64,000 bases of DNA from Cryptomeria japonica (Eukaryota > Streptophyta > Pinopsida > Cupressales > Cupressaceae): contig NC_081413.1 of the NCBI RefSeq assembly GCF_030272615.1, positions 22,880,501 to 22,944,500 of the forward strand. Reading direction: 5' to 3'. The notes under the pieces were generated by a model. The model saw only the letters and a list, made by a program, of their open reading frames with translations, made no database searches and was not told where the DNA came from. Both the position numbers and the translations under genes were made by a program. Position 1 is the first letter of the stretch. Each line of letters opens with the position of its first letter. This document shows positions 12,077 to 21,186 of the stretch, piece by piece.

Positions 12077-12366
12077 GGGGGCTTCACTAGCTAGGCAATA
12101 TTATATCACATGAATTCATATTGGGCAGTTTAATATCCCAAAAATTATGGTACAATATATTACCGATTGGTTAAAATAAGGGGCTTTTTAATTCAAGCTA
12201 TAAAAAAATACAACATCTAGTGACAATAGGGGGATTTTAATTTAGGTTGTGTATTAGGAGGGGTTACAAAAAAGGAATTTAGGGCAATATTTTTTGAAAA
12301 TAGGAGGATTCTTTAGTATGCCATGAACGCACATTCTATAACCCAAGTTCACTAAGTGAAGCCCCC
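12077..12366. mobile_element. MITE-like insertion in LINE-B1 endonuclease (copy 1)
   Basis: About 290 bp bounded by imperfect terminal inverted repeats: GGGGGCTTCACTAGCTAG on the left and CACTAAGTGAAGCCCCC on the right. It interrupts the endonuclease frame directly after NVYAPNDHG; conserved coding resumes on the far side toward GDFNMIE. No ORF inside. The same insertion is at 35641-35929 in LINE-B2. A CATG on both sides may be the target duplication but is partly palindromic. The superfamily cannot be assigned. Confidence 0.65.
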
Positions 12367-12399
12367 ATGCCAATGATGCTATGGAACGATCCTATTTGT

Positions 12400-14700
12400 A
12401 GTGGTGCATTGTTTACTCTCTGCCACTAGCTAATTGGGTGATGCGTGGGGATTTTAATATGATTGAAGTGGCCTGTGATAAAGATGGTATTCTACCTTTT
12501 TAATGGACATCTAGTGAATAGGAGGCTTGGTTTCACATGCATAATAAATTGGGTCTTTTCGATCCCAACACTAACAACTGCTCTTCTTAGGGTGTTTGGA
12601 ACACTTGGTGTAATTACAAAGCTAGCTCTGATGGGATTTTTAAACACCTTGATTGTGCCATGATTGCGGTCTAGGAAGGCATGGAGTGAGCTCGATGCTT
12701 TTCGTAGCGAGCCATTTTTCTTAATATTGATTTTGCCAAAGCTTATGATTGCATTGAATGACCCTTTATTCTTGCAATGTTGAAAGCATTAGGATTTGGA
12801 CCCTACTTCATCTAATCTATGAAAATGCTTTTTGGGGATGCTTCAACTTGCATCACCATTAATGGATGCCAATCTTCAGTGTTTGGCCTTTTCAGGTCTA
12901 TCTGTCAGGGATGTCCTCTTGTCCCCTCTTTGTATGTGCTTATTGTTGAAGGCTTTAGGTATCTGTTTGCTTCTACCATTTTGCAGATGATTCATTTCTC
13001 ACTCTCATTGAAGAGGAGAACAATGTCAAGAAGGTGCTTCATTGCTTGGACACTTTTTGCTTGGCATCTGGGTCAGCTATCCAATGGCATAAAATCCAAT
13101 GCTATAGGCAATATTTCCTTCCTTCTCCATCTTGGATTCTTAAATATGGCTAGAAATGGATCCAACACAAGGATATTTTTTGATTCCTGGGCATTCCCTT
13201 TTCTTTCCAAGGGTCTACTTTTGCCTTTGGAATGTTGTGTTAGCCAGAATTGAGAAGAAGCTTGCTTACTAGATTACCAAACCTCTGTCTTTGGCAGGTA
13301 AATACTAGATTTTCTCCAAGGTGCTTGTGGCCATAGATCTCTATTACTCTTCTTACTGAGCTCCTTTGAAAGCCTCTTACAACAAGCTTGAGAAGCTTCT
13401 ACGAGACTTTTTGTGGGCTAATGGAGTTGACCATCATGGTTTTCGGAGAGTTGCTTGGGATTTATGTTGTCTCCGACACGATTTTGGAGGGCTTGGTCTT
13501 TTATCTACCCATAAACAAGGTGTTTCTCCATGTGCCAAATGGGTCCTCAAAACTATTTCTAGCAATGAAGCTTGGAAAAATCTGCTTCAAAATTATATTT
13601 CCTTAGCGCATCAAGTCAATAGATCAGCTTGGAAGGGGATTGGCTTTGAAACCCTTCTTATGATAAAAGATGTTGTGCACATTCAGGGCACTTTTTTTTC
13701 CAAAAGTAGTTGGCGAGCTTGGGAGTGTATTAAGCCTTCGTTCTGCTAGGATGGTTTGGGTTGTCATTATGGTCTTTCCTTTAACCAACACAATATTTGG
13801 TGGTCGCCTCTCATTCAAGTCCAATGGTTTACTCCTTCCCATGTTCTTGGAATTAATGCTCTGCATTTTCACAAATGCGGTATTCGTACTCATGATTTTT
13901 TTCTCATGTCACTATGAAACCCCATTCTTGGGAAGATTTGCAGACCCAATTTCACTTCACTTGACCAGATTGACAAACATTTGAGCTTGTGGTTTCTGCC
14001 CTGCCTCTAAATATGATACACAAGCTTGGTATTCATTATGTGAAGCCTTTGTGGAAATATTGGGGTTGGTTTCCCTACACCACTTTCGATAATTATAAAC
14101 CCAAGATGGATTATCATTATTGTGTGCCTCATTTTCCTATGGTTCCCACTTTGAATCTTAGATGGAACTTGTAGTCTTCATATAGCACCTTAAGTCACAT
14201 ATATCTTACTCTCTAGTCTACTATTGCAGAGCCTAAAGTGGCCCATTTTGCTTGGTCTATTATTTTTCAAGGCTTTCCTTTAAGTTCTTGTCTTAGGAAT
14301 CTAGGAGTACCAACCCCTCGTTGTCCCTTTTTTGGGTTTCCTGAGACCTTGATGCATCTCTTCTAGTTTTGCAGAAGAACTCAACAACTATGGACATGGA
14401 TACATGATTTTCTTAGGCCTTTTTGACTTAAACCCTTCTCTTGGCATATGGTTTTTCCAGGAGATTCCCCTTGGGTCCCTTTCAAATTCATGCAGATATG
14501 CCATGCTTTCAAAAAGAAAATCCTCTTCAGTTTATGGAAAGACAGAAATGTTTATTTTTTTCACAACTCTCTTGATATTCATGTTTCTTTGTATGCTAAA
14601 GCTTGTATATAAAATAATGTTATGTTACAGATTCAAATGCAATCGAATAAAGTGCCTCTTGAGGTGGCTCACTTGCAGGTGATACTTGATCACTAGGGTA
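12400..14700 (+). pseudogene. LINE-B1 ORF2 remnant (endonuclease end, RT, zinc-binding tail)
   Basis: WVMRGDFNMIE (12436-12470) is the endonuclease GDFN loop. After a large deletion the RT resumes with INIDFAKAYDCIE (12720 region; the Asp of DFxKAYD is the first catalytic residue), then GCPLVPSLYVLIVEG, and FADDSFLTL at 12980-12991, so the active-site Asp pair is intact here, although a 65-bp deletion directly precedes it. The C-terminal part includes KLEKLLRDFLWANG, GLGLLSTHKQGVSPCAKWVLK and a PRCPFFGFPETLMHLF zinc-binding motif near 14320. Many stops and shifts. Confidence 0.8.
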
Positions 14701-15049
14701 ATGCCCCTTGTACAGTTTCCAGGATTCCACCGAAACATTTTGCCTCTAACGACTGTTCTCTAGTTCGTGGTCGTAGCTCTTCCGTCAGTGACTCTCACAT
14801 GCCTCTTTGCCAAGCTCCTCACTACCACTCTAGCCAAGGGAGATACTTTCCACATAACCACTCAACCTCTCCACCTTGGGATGGCTCTACCTTTTGGTGG
14901 GCTGTAGGTTTCGTTGCCTCTTCGACTCTGGGTGGTTTTAGTTGGCCGGATTCTAGGTGGTCCAATTCTTCTAAAGGGTTCCCCTGGCTTTCCTTGGTTA
15001 TTTCTCCTATGATAAAAGATAAAGATGAAGAAGAAGAGGTTTTTGATGA

Positions 15050-15110
15050 TGGGTGGTCTCTTCCAAATAGAATGTGTCATATGAAGAAGAAGAGGTTTTT
15101 GCAATCCTAT
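15050..15110. other. Deletion junction with apparent templated filler
   Basis: In block B the LINE tail and about 3.7 kb follow this point. Here the LINE text stops at GTCTCTTCCAAA and is followed by TAGAATGTGTCAT (also at 15124-15136 in the form TAGAATGTGTCGT) and ATGAAGAAGAAGAGGTTTTT (also at 15022-15041), then joins sequence homologous to 43540. Both filler pieces are copies of nearby DNA. Confidence 0.6.
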
Positions 15111-15425
15111 AGTATGAAAAGTATAGAATGTGTCGTATTTTTCAAATTTGAAAACTGTAAAATCGTTTGAAAGTTATAGATGTTTTTCAATCAACCTATC
15201 AATCAAGACTTTAGTCATAATGCATGTAGAAAAAGAATAATAATTATTTATTAAATTCAAATTATTGAATAATTTATATTGGTGGAAAGATGACAATTTT
15301 TCTAATAAACTATTTTTGTTTCATCAAATTTGGATATAAAAAAATGCATCAGCCACATAGGCAAAGTTTGGAAAACTAATGAAAATTTCCAAACACATTT
15401 TTTGTTGACTTTCCAGGTTTCTCAC
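15088..15425. repeat. Block A/B duplicated DNA upstream of TRIM-1
   Basis: Non-coding sequence collinear with 43540-43862 (for example GAAAGTTATAGATGTTTTTC in both). No independent feature seen. It may belong to the copia LTR that continues after the TRIM, because the TRIM interrupts it. Confidence 0.6.
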
Positions 15426-15477
15426 TGTAGGTGTTGGAAATAAGCCACACCCGGACTGACGATGGACTGGCCAAAGA

Positions 15478-15550
15478 GGGCCCGGGAGCTTAGTGGTAGA
15501 AAACTCTAGAAATGTATGGAAAGTCCTAGGTTCGAGTCCTAGATGGTCCA
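15478..15550 (+). other. tRNA-like segment in TRIM-1A left LTR
   Basis: About 73 nt laid out as a tRNA. The T arm CTAGG-TTCGAGT-CCTAG is perfect and carries a B-box (GGTTCGAGTCC). The D-arm stem is damaged (AGCTTAGTGGTAGAAAA). The acceptor side ends ATGGTCCA. Degenerate compared with the block B copies. Confidence 0.7.
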
Positions 15551-15676
15551 TGTCTCAATATATTCTCAGAGCCAGGTCTGTTGCAAGAGCCCCAAGCACG
15601 CAAGAGGTGTGGCTTAAGGGGGGTGTTGGTGCTAGAAATAAGCCACACCTAGACTGACGATGGACTGGTCCAAGAG

Positions 15677-15748
15677 GGGCCAATAGCTTAGTGGTACAAC
15701 ACTCTAGAAATGTATGGAAGGTCCTACGTTCGAGTCCTAGTTGGTCCA
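15677..15748 (+). other. tRNA-like segment in TRIM-1A right LTR
   Basis: 72 nt in exact tRNA spacing: acceptor GGGCCAA pairs with TTGGTCC over seven positions (one G-T wobble) followed by A73; TA linker; D-arm position AGCTTAGTGGTACAAC (mutated); 5-nt variable region AGGTC; T loop TTCGAGT. The anticodon arm does not pair, so it is not a decoding tRNA. A- and B-box positions would allow a type 2 RNA polymerase III promoter. Confidence 0.8.
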
Positions 15749-15763
15749 TGTCTCAACAGACAC

Positions 15764-17170
15764 ATTCAAGCTAAATCCCAAAGCAATCCCAAGGGGAAAA
15801 TAGAGGGAAAAAAATTAAGGTGAAAAAATGGATATCTATTAGTAACAGATCCATTTTTTAAAATGCCAAAAATGGATATTTGTTTCCTCAACTGGGTATT
15901 TGCAAGATCAAGCGGGACCAAAAAGTGGCAATGGGAAAAAAAATGTGTTTTAAATTTTGCCAAACACTCCTATTAGAGTAAAAGGTATTAGTTTACTTAA
16001 TTAATTAAATCATATTGATTTAATAATTAAGTCACCTTTTCTTAAGCTAAATTTAGGAAGCTAAACTTAGGAATATTAATAATTAACTCATTAAAATTAT
16101 TAATTTCTTTTAGGGATTTTCCTTTTAGGTTTGGTCTCCTTTTATAAGGATTGTTTTGTATTGGGAGAACATTCAGAATAGAGTACAAGTGAAACAAAAA
16201 ATATTGTAACTAAATTTCTATTTTGTGACATAGATGTGTGTGGCATGTGTTTTGATATTTAAACCAAGCAATTTGTATATGTGCATCTCGGAAGAAAATT
16301 TTATATTCTAGTGTTCAGAAGAGAATATATCTGTACTATATGTGTGTTTATCTTTTGTTGTATTGGGAGACACACCTATTTTTATTAGCAAAAATAGTGT
16401 TTTTTGGGTACCTTCTTGTTTTTGTGTTCATTGTGGAAGTTTGATTTCTTATTTGTCTCTCATTAAACCTATACCCATAGTCTTAAGAATGAAATTAAAA
16501 CAATTACATGGTTCATTAGGGAAAAACTAGTTTTTTATTCTTTCTTAAATTGAGAAATAACATATATTTTCTAATCGTAATGATGATTTAGTTAGCAATA
16601 ATAATTCATAGATTAAAACACTCATCTCCCTTAATTAAATTACGCAAGGTTCATGTTAATACATAATTCTTAACCTTGCATAGATTAGAGAATAATTCTC
16701 ACCCCTTTTTCTTAAATTGATTAAATTAGTGAAATTATTCTAATACTCAATTAGATCTTGGCATATAATTCCTCAAACAAAAATGTTAATTAAAAAACAT
16801 AATTAAAAAAAAAAAATCCTTCTTATACTCCTAGCTTAAAGTGGAAGACGATTAAAGAGATTTTATTAAAAAGACCCCTAAAATTACAAATAATGACAAT
16901 TATTATTATTTTATTTTTAAGACAACAGTACCTAGTAAAAATTTTAACATGGTCGGTGACACAAGAGAGACACATCCTATGGTACCCTGTGGCTTGGGGG
17001 GAGACTAGACTTCATGATCTCGTGCTCTACCATTGGAAGCTCTCACCAAACGAGCTATGCTCCTAGCCCAATAATGACTATTATTTAAGCATTTATTTGT
17101 TAAATTTGTTGAATATATTGACCACTAATTCACCACCCTCCCCCTCTCAGTGGGATGAAGTATTCCAACA
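15764..17170 (+). mobile_element. Copia-type LTR, block A copy (5' limit unresolved)
   Basis: Ends ...TATTCCAACA at 17170, immediately followed by a Met-tRNA-like primer site (TGGAATCAGAG, 17173-17183) and a copia gag start. A TATA-like CTTTTATAAGG is at 16138-16148. The TRIM-1 insertion at 15426-15758 lies within or just upstream of this LTR. A roughly 340-bp stretch near 16291-16630 is absent from block B; both of its ends carry CATCTC, suggesting deletion in B between short direct repeats. Confidence 0.6.
16925..17070 (-). mobile_element. tRNA-derived SINE-like segment (block A)
   Basis: On the minus strand from 17070 the sequence reads GGGCTAGGAGCATAGCTCG, then GGTGAGAGC, with an A-box-like TAGCTCGTTTGG and a D-arm stem GCTC/GAGC, followed by a weak B-box region near TCTAGTCTCC. 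Such a head is typical of tRNA-derived plant SINEs. The 3' end cannot be defined. The block B copy (45385-45533) is better preserved. Confidence 0.45.
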
Positions 17171-17246
17171 AGTGGAATCAGAGAAGTCTGGTTCCTTGTA
17201 GAGGACTAACAACCTTAGGTTGATCTTGGTAGGGAAACTTGTATTT

Positions 17247-17497
17247 ATGGCACAAGAAGATTCTTTAGTTGCAAAAGAACCTCTATTTGATGGTATTGAT
17301 TATGCCTTTTGGAACGTTAGAATGCAAACCTATTTAATTTTTGTACGAGTTGATGTGTGGAGTTTATTTATAAATAGATATAGTGTTCCTATTACTATAC
17401 CCATTTATGTTGCTAGAAAAAGGGAATACGAAATTGATGCTAGGGAAAAGCAGGCTATACTTTGTGGCCTATCTAAAAAAGTCTTTGTCAAGGTTAT
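17247..17497 (+). pseudogene. Copia gag N-terminus, truncated (block A)
   Basis: Starts at ATG 17247 (MAQEDSLVAKEPLFDGIDYA), followed by FWNVRMQTYL and AREKQAILCGLSKKVFVKV. This is the N-terminal copia Gag segment (DUF4219/UBN2 type, PLFDGxNYxxWxxRM). It is open for about 83 codons and is cut at 17498 by the start of a gypsy-type LTR. It lies 77 bp after the LTR end, as expected for a 5' leader. Protease, integrase and RT are absent, so nothing downstream of the insertion remains here. Confidence 0.8.
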
Positions 17498-18283
17498 TGT
17501 GGCATCCTAAATTGTACTCCCTTACAATTTTGACTGCATTTGGGTCTTAACCTTAGGATTTGTGCCCCTAGGCCTAATGAGGACTTGATTATGCTCATGT
17601 CTTGCAAATTTGACTTTATATTGACCACATACATCATTGAAACCCTTATCCTAGTCCCAAAATTGGGTAGGACTAGGGTGTGGCACCTTGGTCCCCCATA
17701 GGTTTTGGCTAGTCTGTCAACACCTCCTTGGGATTCACAACATGGATTCCTCCCACCTCCCATGGATCCTTGTCTCTGCCTACTCTCACATTCACTGACA
17801 GTTCAAGCTTTTGGTGTAACATCAGTGGTGATTCCAACAATTGGTATCAGAGCACTAGGTTACGGGCTTCAATCCTAGGAGGTCACCCTGTGGTCTCCTT
17901 AAAAGAAGTTCACAGAACCACAGTTGATGCTGAGGGGGGATTGTTGGCTTATCAGTCAGCACCACCTTAGGATTCATCACATGGCTTCCTCTCGTGGATC
18001 CTTGTCTCTGGTGGCTCTCCCATTCACTAACAACTCAAGGTTTTTGTGTAACGATGGTGATGATTCCAAAAATAGGACTAGGGAACAGTTCCTTGGTCCT
18101 CTCAATTAGGACCGGACTATGGGCCCTTAGCCATTTCAAAAATTAAGCAAGAAATCTAGCCCCATGTCAACTCATGTCGGAAAATTAATATGTGTTTTGA
18201 CTAGCAAGTATAAAAGGAGGATTTCCCCTCCCATTTGATGAACACATACATATCCAAAATTATATTGGTCAATCAATTCAAGT
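17498..18283 (+). mobile_element. Gypsy-type LTR fragment (TGTGGCATCC family), block A
   Basis: Starts TGTGGCATCCTAAATTGT, closely matching the start of the complete LTR at 61574 (TGTAGCATCCTAAAATTGT) and sharing GACTGCATTTGGGTCTT. It interrupts the copia gag. Homology with block B ends near 18283, well before the LTR's right end (48070 in B), so this is a left fragment. TRIM-2 is inserted inside it. Confidence 0.7.
17703..18071 (+). mobile_element. TRIM-2, block A copy: second miniature LTR retrotransposon
   Basis: Direct repeats 17703-17839 (137 bp) and 17942-18071 (130 bp), both containing GGATTCACAACATGG/GGATTCATCACATGG and ending GATTCCAACA or its mutated form. After the left repeat is ATTGGTATCAGAGCAC (17840-17855), a good initiator-Met primer site; before the right repeat is a purine tract TGAGGGGGGAT. 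The 5-bp flanks are ATAGG (17698-17702) and ATAGG (18072-18076), a perfect target duplication. No coding capacity. Confidence 0.9.
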
Positions 18284-18339
18284 GATCAAGAATTAAAATT
18301 CAAGTAATTGTCCATCCTAGGTGCTTTAATAGTCACTCT

Positions 18340-18747
18340 TTAATCAACGGTAATGTGATGCTCAAGTTTAGGCTTGGATTGCTCAATAAGGTTTAGAACA
18401 TTTATGGCCTCTACACACATCTTAGTAGGAACTATATTGTTTGAAGGTTTATTATCAACGATATTGGTAAAATGAGAAAGCAAGGGATTGATAAATATCT
18501 TCAAGTTTTGATTAGGTGTGATAGATTTATATCCATTATCATTCATACCCTCCGTGGCTATGGTGTTAGAATCAATAAGATCTTGAATCACATCCTTCAA
18601 CCTGTTATATTTTTTAGTATCATGGCTATTTTGATGGTGGTAATGGAAAAAGGCTTTAGGATCAAAGGCAACTGACAAAAGCTTAGAGGTGTCTATAGGT
18701 TTGATGGGAGGAAGCTTCATCACATTAGCATTAATAAATCTAAGCAA
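18340..18747 (-). pseudogene. Tat-type gag C-terminal fragment
   Basis: An open minus-strand frame reads LLRFINANVMKLPPIKPID, then FDPKAFFHYHHQNSHDTKKYNRLKDVIQDLID. The second part is the degenerate knuckle region of Tat-lineage Gag (CxxHxxxGHxTxxCxxLKxxIQDLID), here with the cysteines replaced by His, Tyr and similar residues. No protease follows before the gypsy LTR fragment on its left, so it is an isolated scrap from another Tat insertion. Confidence 0.65.
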
Positions 18748-18789
18748 TCTATACTATGTAGTGATTTCAAAAGAGTAAAATTATGATAT

Positions 18790-19987
18790 TTAGAATGAGT
18801 GATGATAAACAAGCCACACCTAAAGTTGTAGCTAGTACTTATGTATCAATATATTTGGAAGAAATGTTATTAGTCTTGATGAATTTGTTATTTTCTTTTT
18901 AAAATTTTGAAATGATTGATGCTAAGTATTTGAAAATTATTCTCCTAGAGTTTTTCCAAAATGTTTTTGGACATTGTTGTGTGTGACAAGCTTGTCCTCC
19001 ACTTTTCACCTCTTCAAAAGTTGGATCCGATTGTCTCTGTCTAGTCTACTTGATTCTACAATTGTGTCTTTCAAACCTGTCACTAGACATAGAAGAAGAA
19101 AAATTATATTATTGATTATGGTTTTCCTAGGTCAAACACCAGGTTTTAAATTAACCCTAGAATTTAATTGAAATTGAAATAGAATTGAAGTGTAAAGCAT
19201 GCCTTTAAAAGAGCAGAGGCTAGAACTAAATTAAAATGTTGAAATTGGAATGTTATACCTTGATGAGTCTTGCTTTCAAGTCTTCATGATGAAGTTGACG
19301 ATATCATTTAGGAATGTAAGATGTCTTAATAATGTCTTGATCATGGATGTCATCTCGAATGATTGAAATCTAAATATTTGACCCCTCATTTACTACCTTG
19401 GCAATGCTTGATTGCTTGCTTAATTGAATTGTCTTGCTCTTGAGAAATTGATTTGGAAAATTGTGGGGAGATGATAGACTTGATTTTATACCTCACCTCA
19501 TGAAACATGTTTGAATTTTACAAGATTATTGACACGAGAAGGGAATTCTCACCCATACTTTTTTTTTTGTTGTTAGATTCAAAATTGAACATCAACGTAG
19601 ATCTACCCCTATCAGTTCTGGCTAACAATTTACCCTTATGACCCTATATTTGATTGTGACCCTCAAGATGGAGGTGGTGACATAGACACTAAAATAGATC
19701 TACCTAATTGAACATTATTAGCCATCTCACTGGTCTCTAAACACTAGCAATACCTTAGACACCCCACCAATCCATTCGTTTATGTCTTCTTCTAAACATC
19801 TACAACTAGATCCCAAATCCTCTCCTGCATTATAATCCACTTGAGAATAGTCAATCTAAATGACCTATGTTGCTACCACCATTATCTATATTATTTTATG
19901 ACCCTTGCATCCACCACTACTCTCATGTGCCATGACACTCACACCACATGAATAATAAAGAAACTTAAATTGACATCGCATACAATT
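18790..19987. other. Featureless DNA, probable old element remnants
   Basis: No open frame with recognisable similarity, no terminal repeats found. GATAC at 19988-19992 is the left target duplication of the Tat element T2. Confidence 0.5.
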
Positions 19988-19992
19988 GATAC

Positions 19993-21169
19993 TGTGATGC
20001 TAAAAATGTGGTTAGTATAAGAGGCATACACATATAATGAGACAATAAAAACATAATAGAAAAGCTTAATTGAAAAAATAAATCAAAGATGCAAACCATA
20101 AGCCTTCCTTGAAATGTCCCATTTTCCTCTATTCTTGAGGACCTTGAAGGTGTTGGATTGATGGGCTCTCAGCAGAGCAATGACCTCCAAAGTGGCAACT
20201 CAAGAATTGAGTAGCTATTTGATCATGATTGACTATGGAGATGATATGAAATGCATGATGTAAGAAACTAGATTAACATGCTATGATCAATTCCAAATCT
20301 AAGTACTAGATAATTGAAATGCAAATTGCCTATAGTAATGATACCTAAATTGATATGAGATGGGATTGATATGCCTATAATAACAATGCATAAATTGATA
20401 TGAGATCGGATTGATATGCCTATAATAACAATGGATAAATTGATATGAGATCAAATCCATATTGCTCCAAAATGGGGGATATTTATAGGAATTCCAAGGC
20501 TAAAGCTGAGGTGGCAGGAATCGACGGTCCAGATTTGATTTGAAGATATCAAGGGCCAAGATTGAGGAAGTTGGAGGAGAGGTTGGAGGAAGGGACACTT
20601 GTCATCTCTATGGTGACAAGTGTCAAGGAGCCTTGCTCATGAGAGGGCAAGTGTCCAAGGGAGGAGACATGTGGCAAAAGCGTCATGTGTCTCAAGGAGA
20701 GAATATCCACACCATGAGAGGTTAGGATAAGGAGGTTAGAATGTGCAAGATAGGATAGGTTTAGTTAGACCCAAGATTAGATTGAATGGGTTAAGTTAGG
20801 GGATGGTTAGGTTGGGTGGTTAAAGTTAGGAGCCATGTGCTCATTTGAATTTAGAAATTCAAATAATTGGAAAATGGTAATTAATCTCAACAAACTTGGG
20901 TTTGTTAATCTTAATTAGGGATTAGAAGAATTGATTAATATGGGGACACATTAATTAATTTAGAATTAATTAATCAAAGGGGGATGTGAGATGAACTATA
21001 TAAATAAATCTAAGATGAACTATATAAATAAATCATTTAGATTTATTTACTAGTAGATGAATAGAGAAATTAATTAAATTGCTTGTGAATTCAATTAATT
21101 GGGAAGGGGAATTAATCAAATAACTGCGTATTTAATTAACTATCTTCAGACCATTTTTAGGTGTATACA
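19993..21169 (-). mobile_element. T2 3' LTR
   Basis: 1177 bp, TG...CA. It contains a 24-bp tandem duplication (AGATGAACTATATAAATAAA twice, 20990-21035) that the 5' LTR lacks, accounting for the length difference (1153 bp). A tandem pair with core TTGATATGAGATCGGATT lies near 20395-20450. Confidence 0.93.
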
Positions 21170-21186
21170 TTATGCCCCTCTTTGAA
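21170..21186 (-). other. T2 polypurine tract
   Basis: On the minus strand CAAAGAGGGGCATAA directly precedes the 3' LTR; its place and purine content fit the plus-strand primer of a gypsy element. This fixes the element's orientation. Confidence 0.75.

Larger units (their letters stand above)
10237..15060 (+). mobile_element. LINE-B1, internally deleted non-LTR retrotransposon (block A)
   Basis: A plus-strand LINE collinear with LINE-B2 (33.27-40.04 kb). Homology starts at ATATTTTTATGTTGAAAGG near 10237 (33275 in B2). Relative to B2 it lacks about 0.95 kb after 11905 (end of ORF1 and start of endonuclease), about 1.06 kb after 12660 (early RT) and about 65 bp just before the RT active site near 12980, where both ends share ACCATTTTGC. 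The 3' end is cut off at about 15060 by a deletion junction, so no poly(A) tail is present. Confidence 0.85.
15426..15758 (+). mobile_element. TRIM-1, block A copy: miniature LTR retrotransposon with tRNA-like LTRs
   Basis: Two 135-bp direct repeats (15426-15560 and 15624-15758), TG...CA-type, flank 63 bp. Directly inside the left repeat, 15561-15580 contains TCAGAGCCAGGT, matching the initiator-Met tRNA primer-binding site used by plant copia and TRIM elements. Directly before the right repeat is the purine tract AAGGGGGG. No coding capacity. Flanks CTCAC and GACAC are a decayed 5-bp target duplication (the block B copy has perfect GGCAC). Each LTR carries a 72-73-nt tRNA-like segment, listed separately. 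Confidence 0.9.

Noticed and set aside
15426-15758. MITE bounded by AAGCCACACC/GGTGTGGCTT inverted repeats
   Set aside because: The inverted words exist, but the 135-bp direct terminal repeats, primer site, purine tract and 5-bp duplication identify an LTR-type element.
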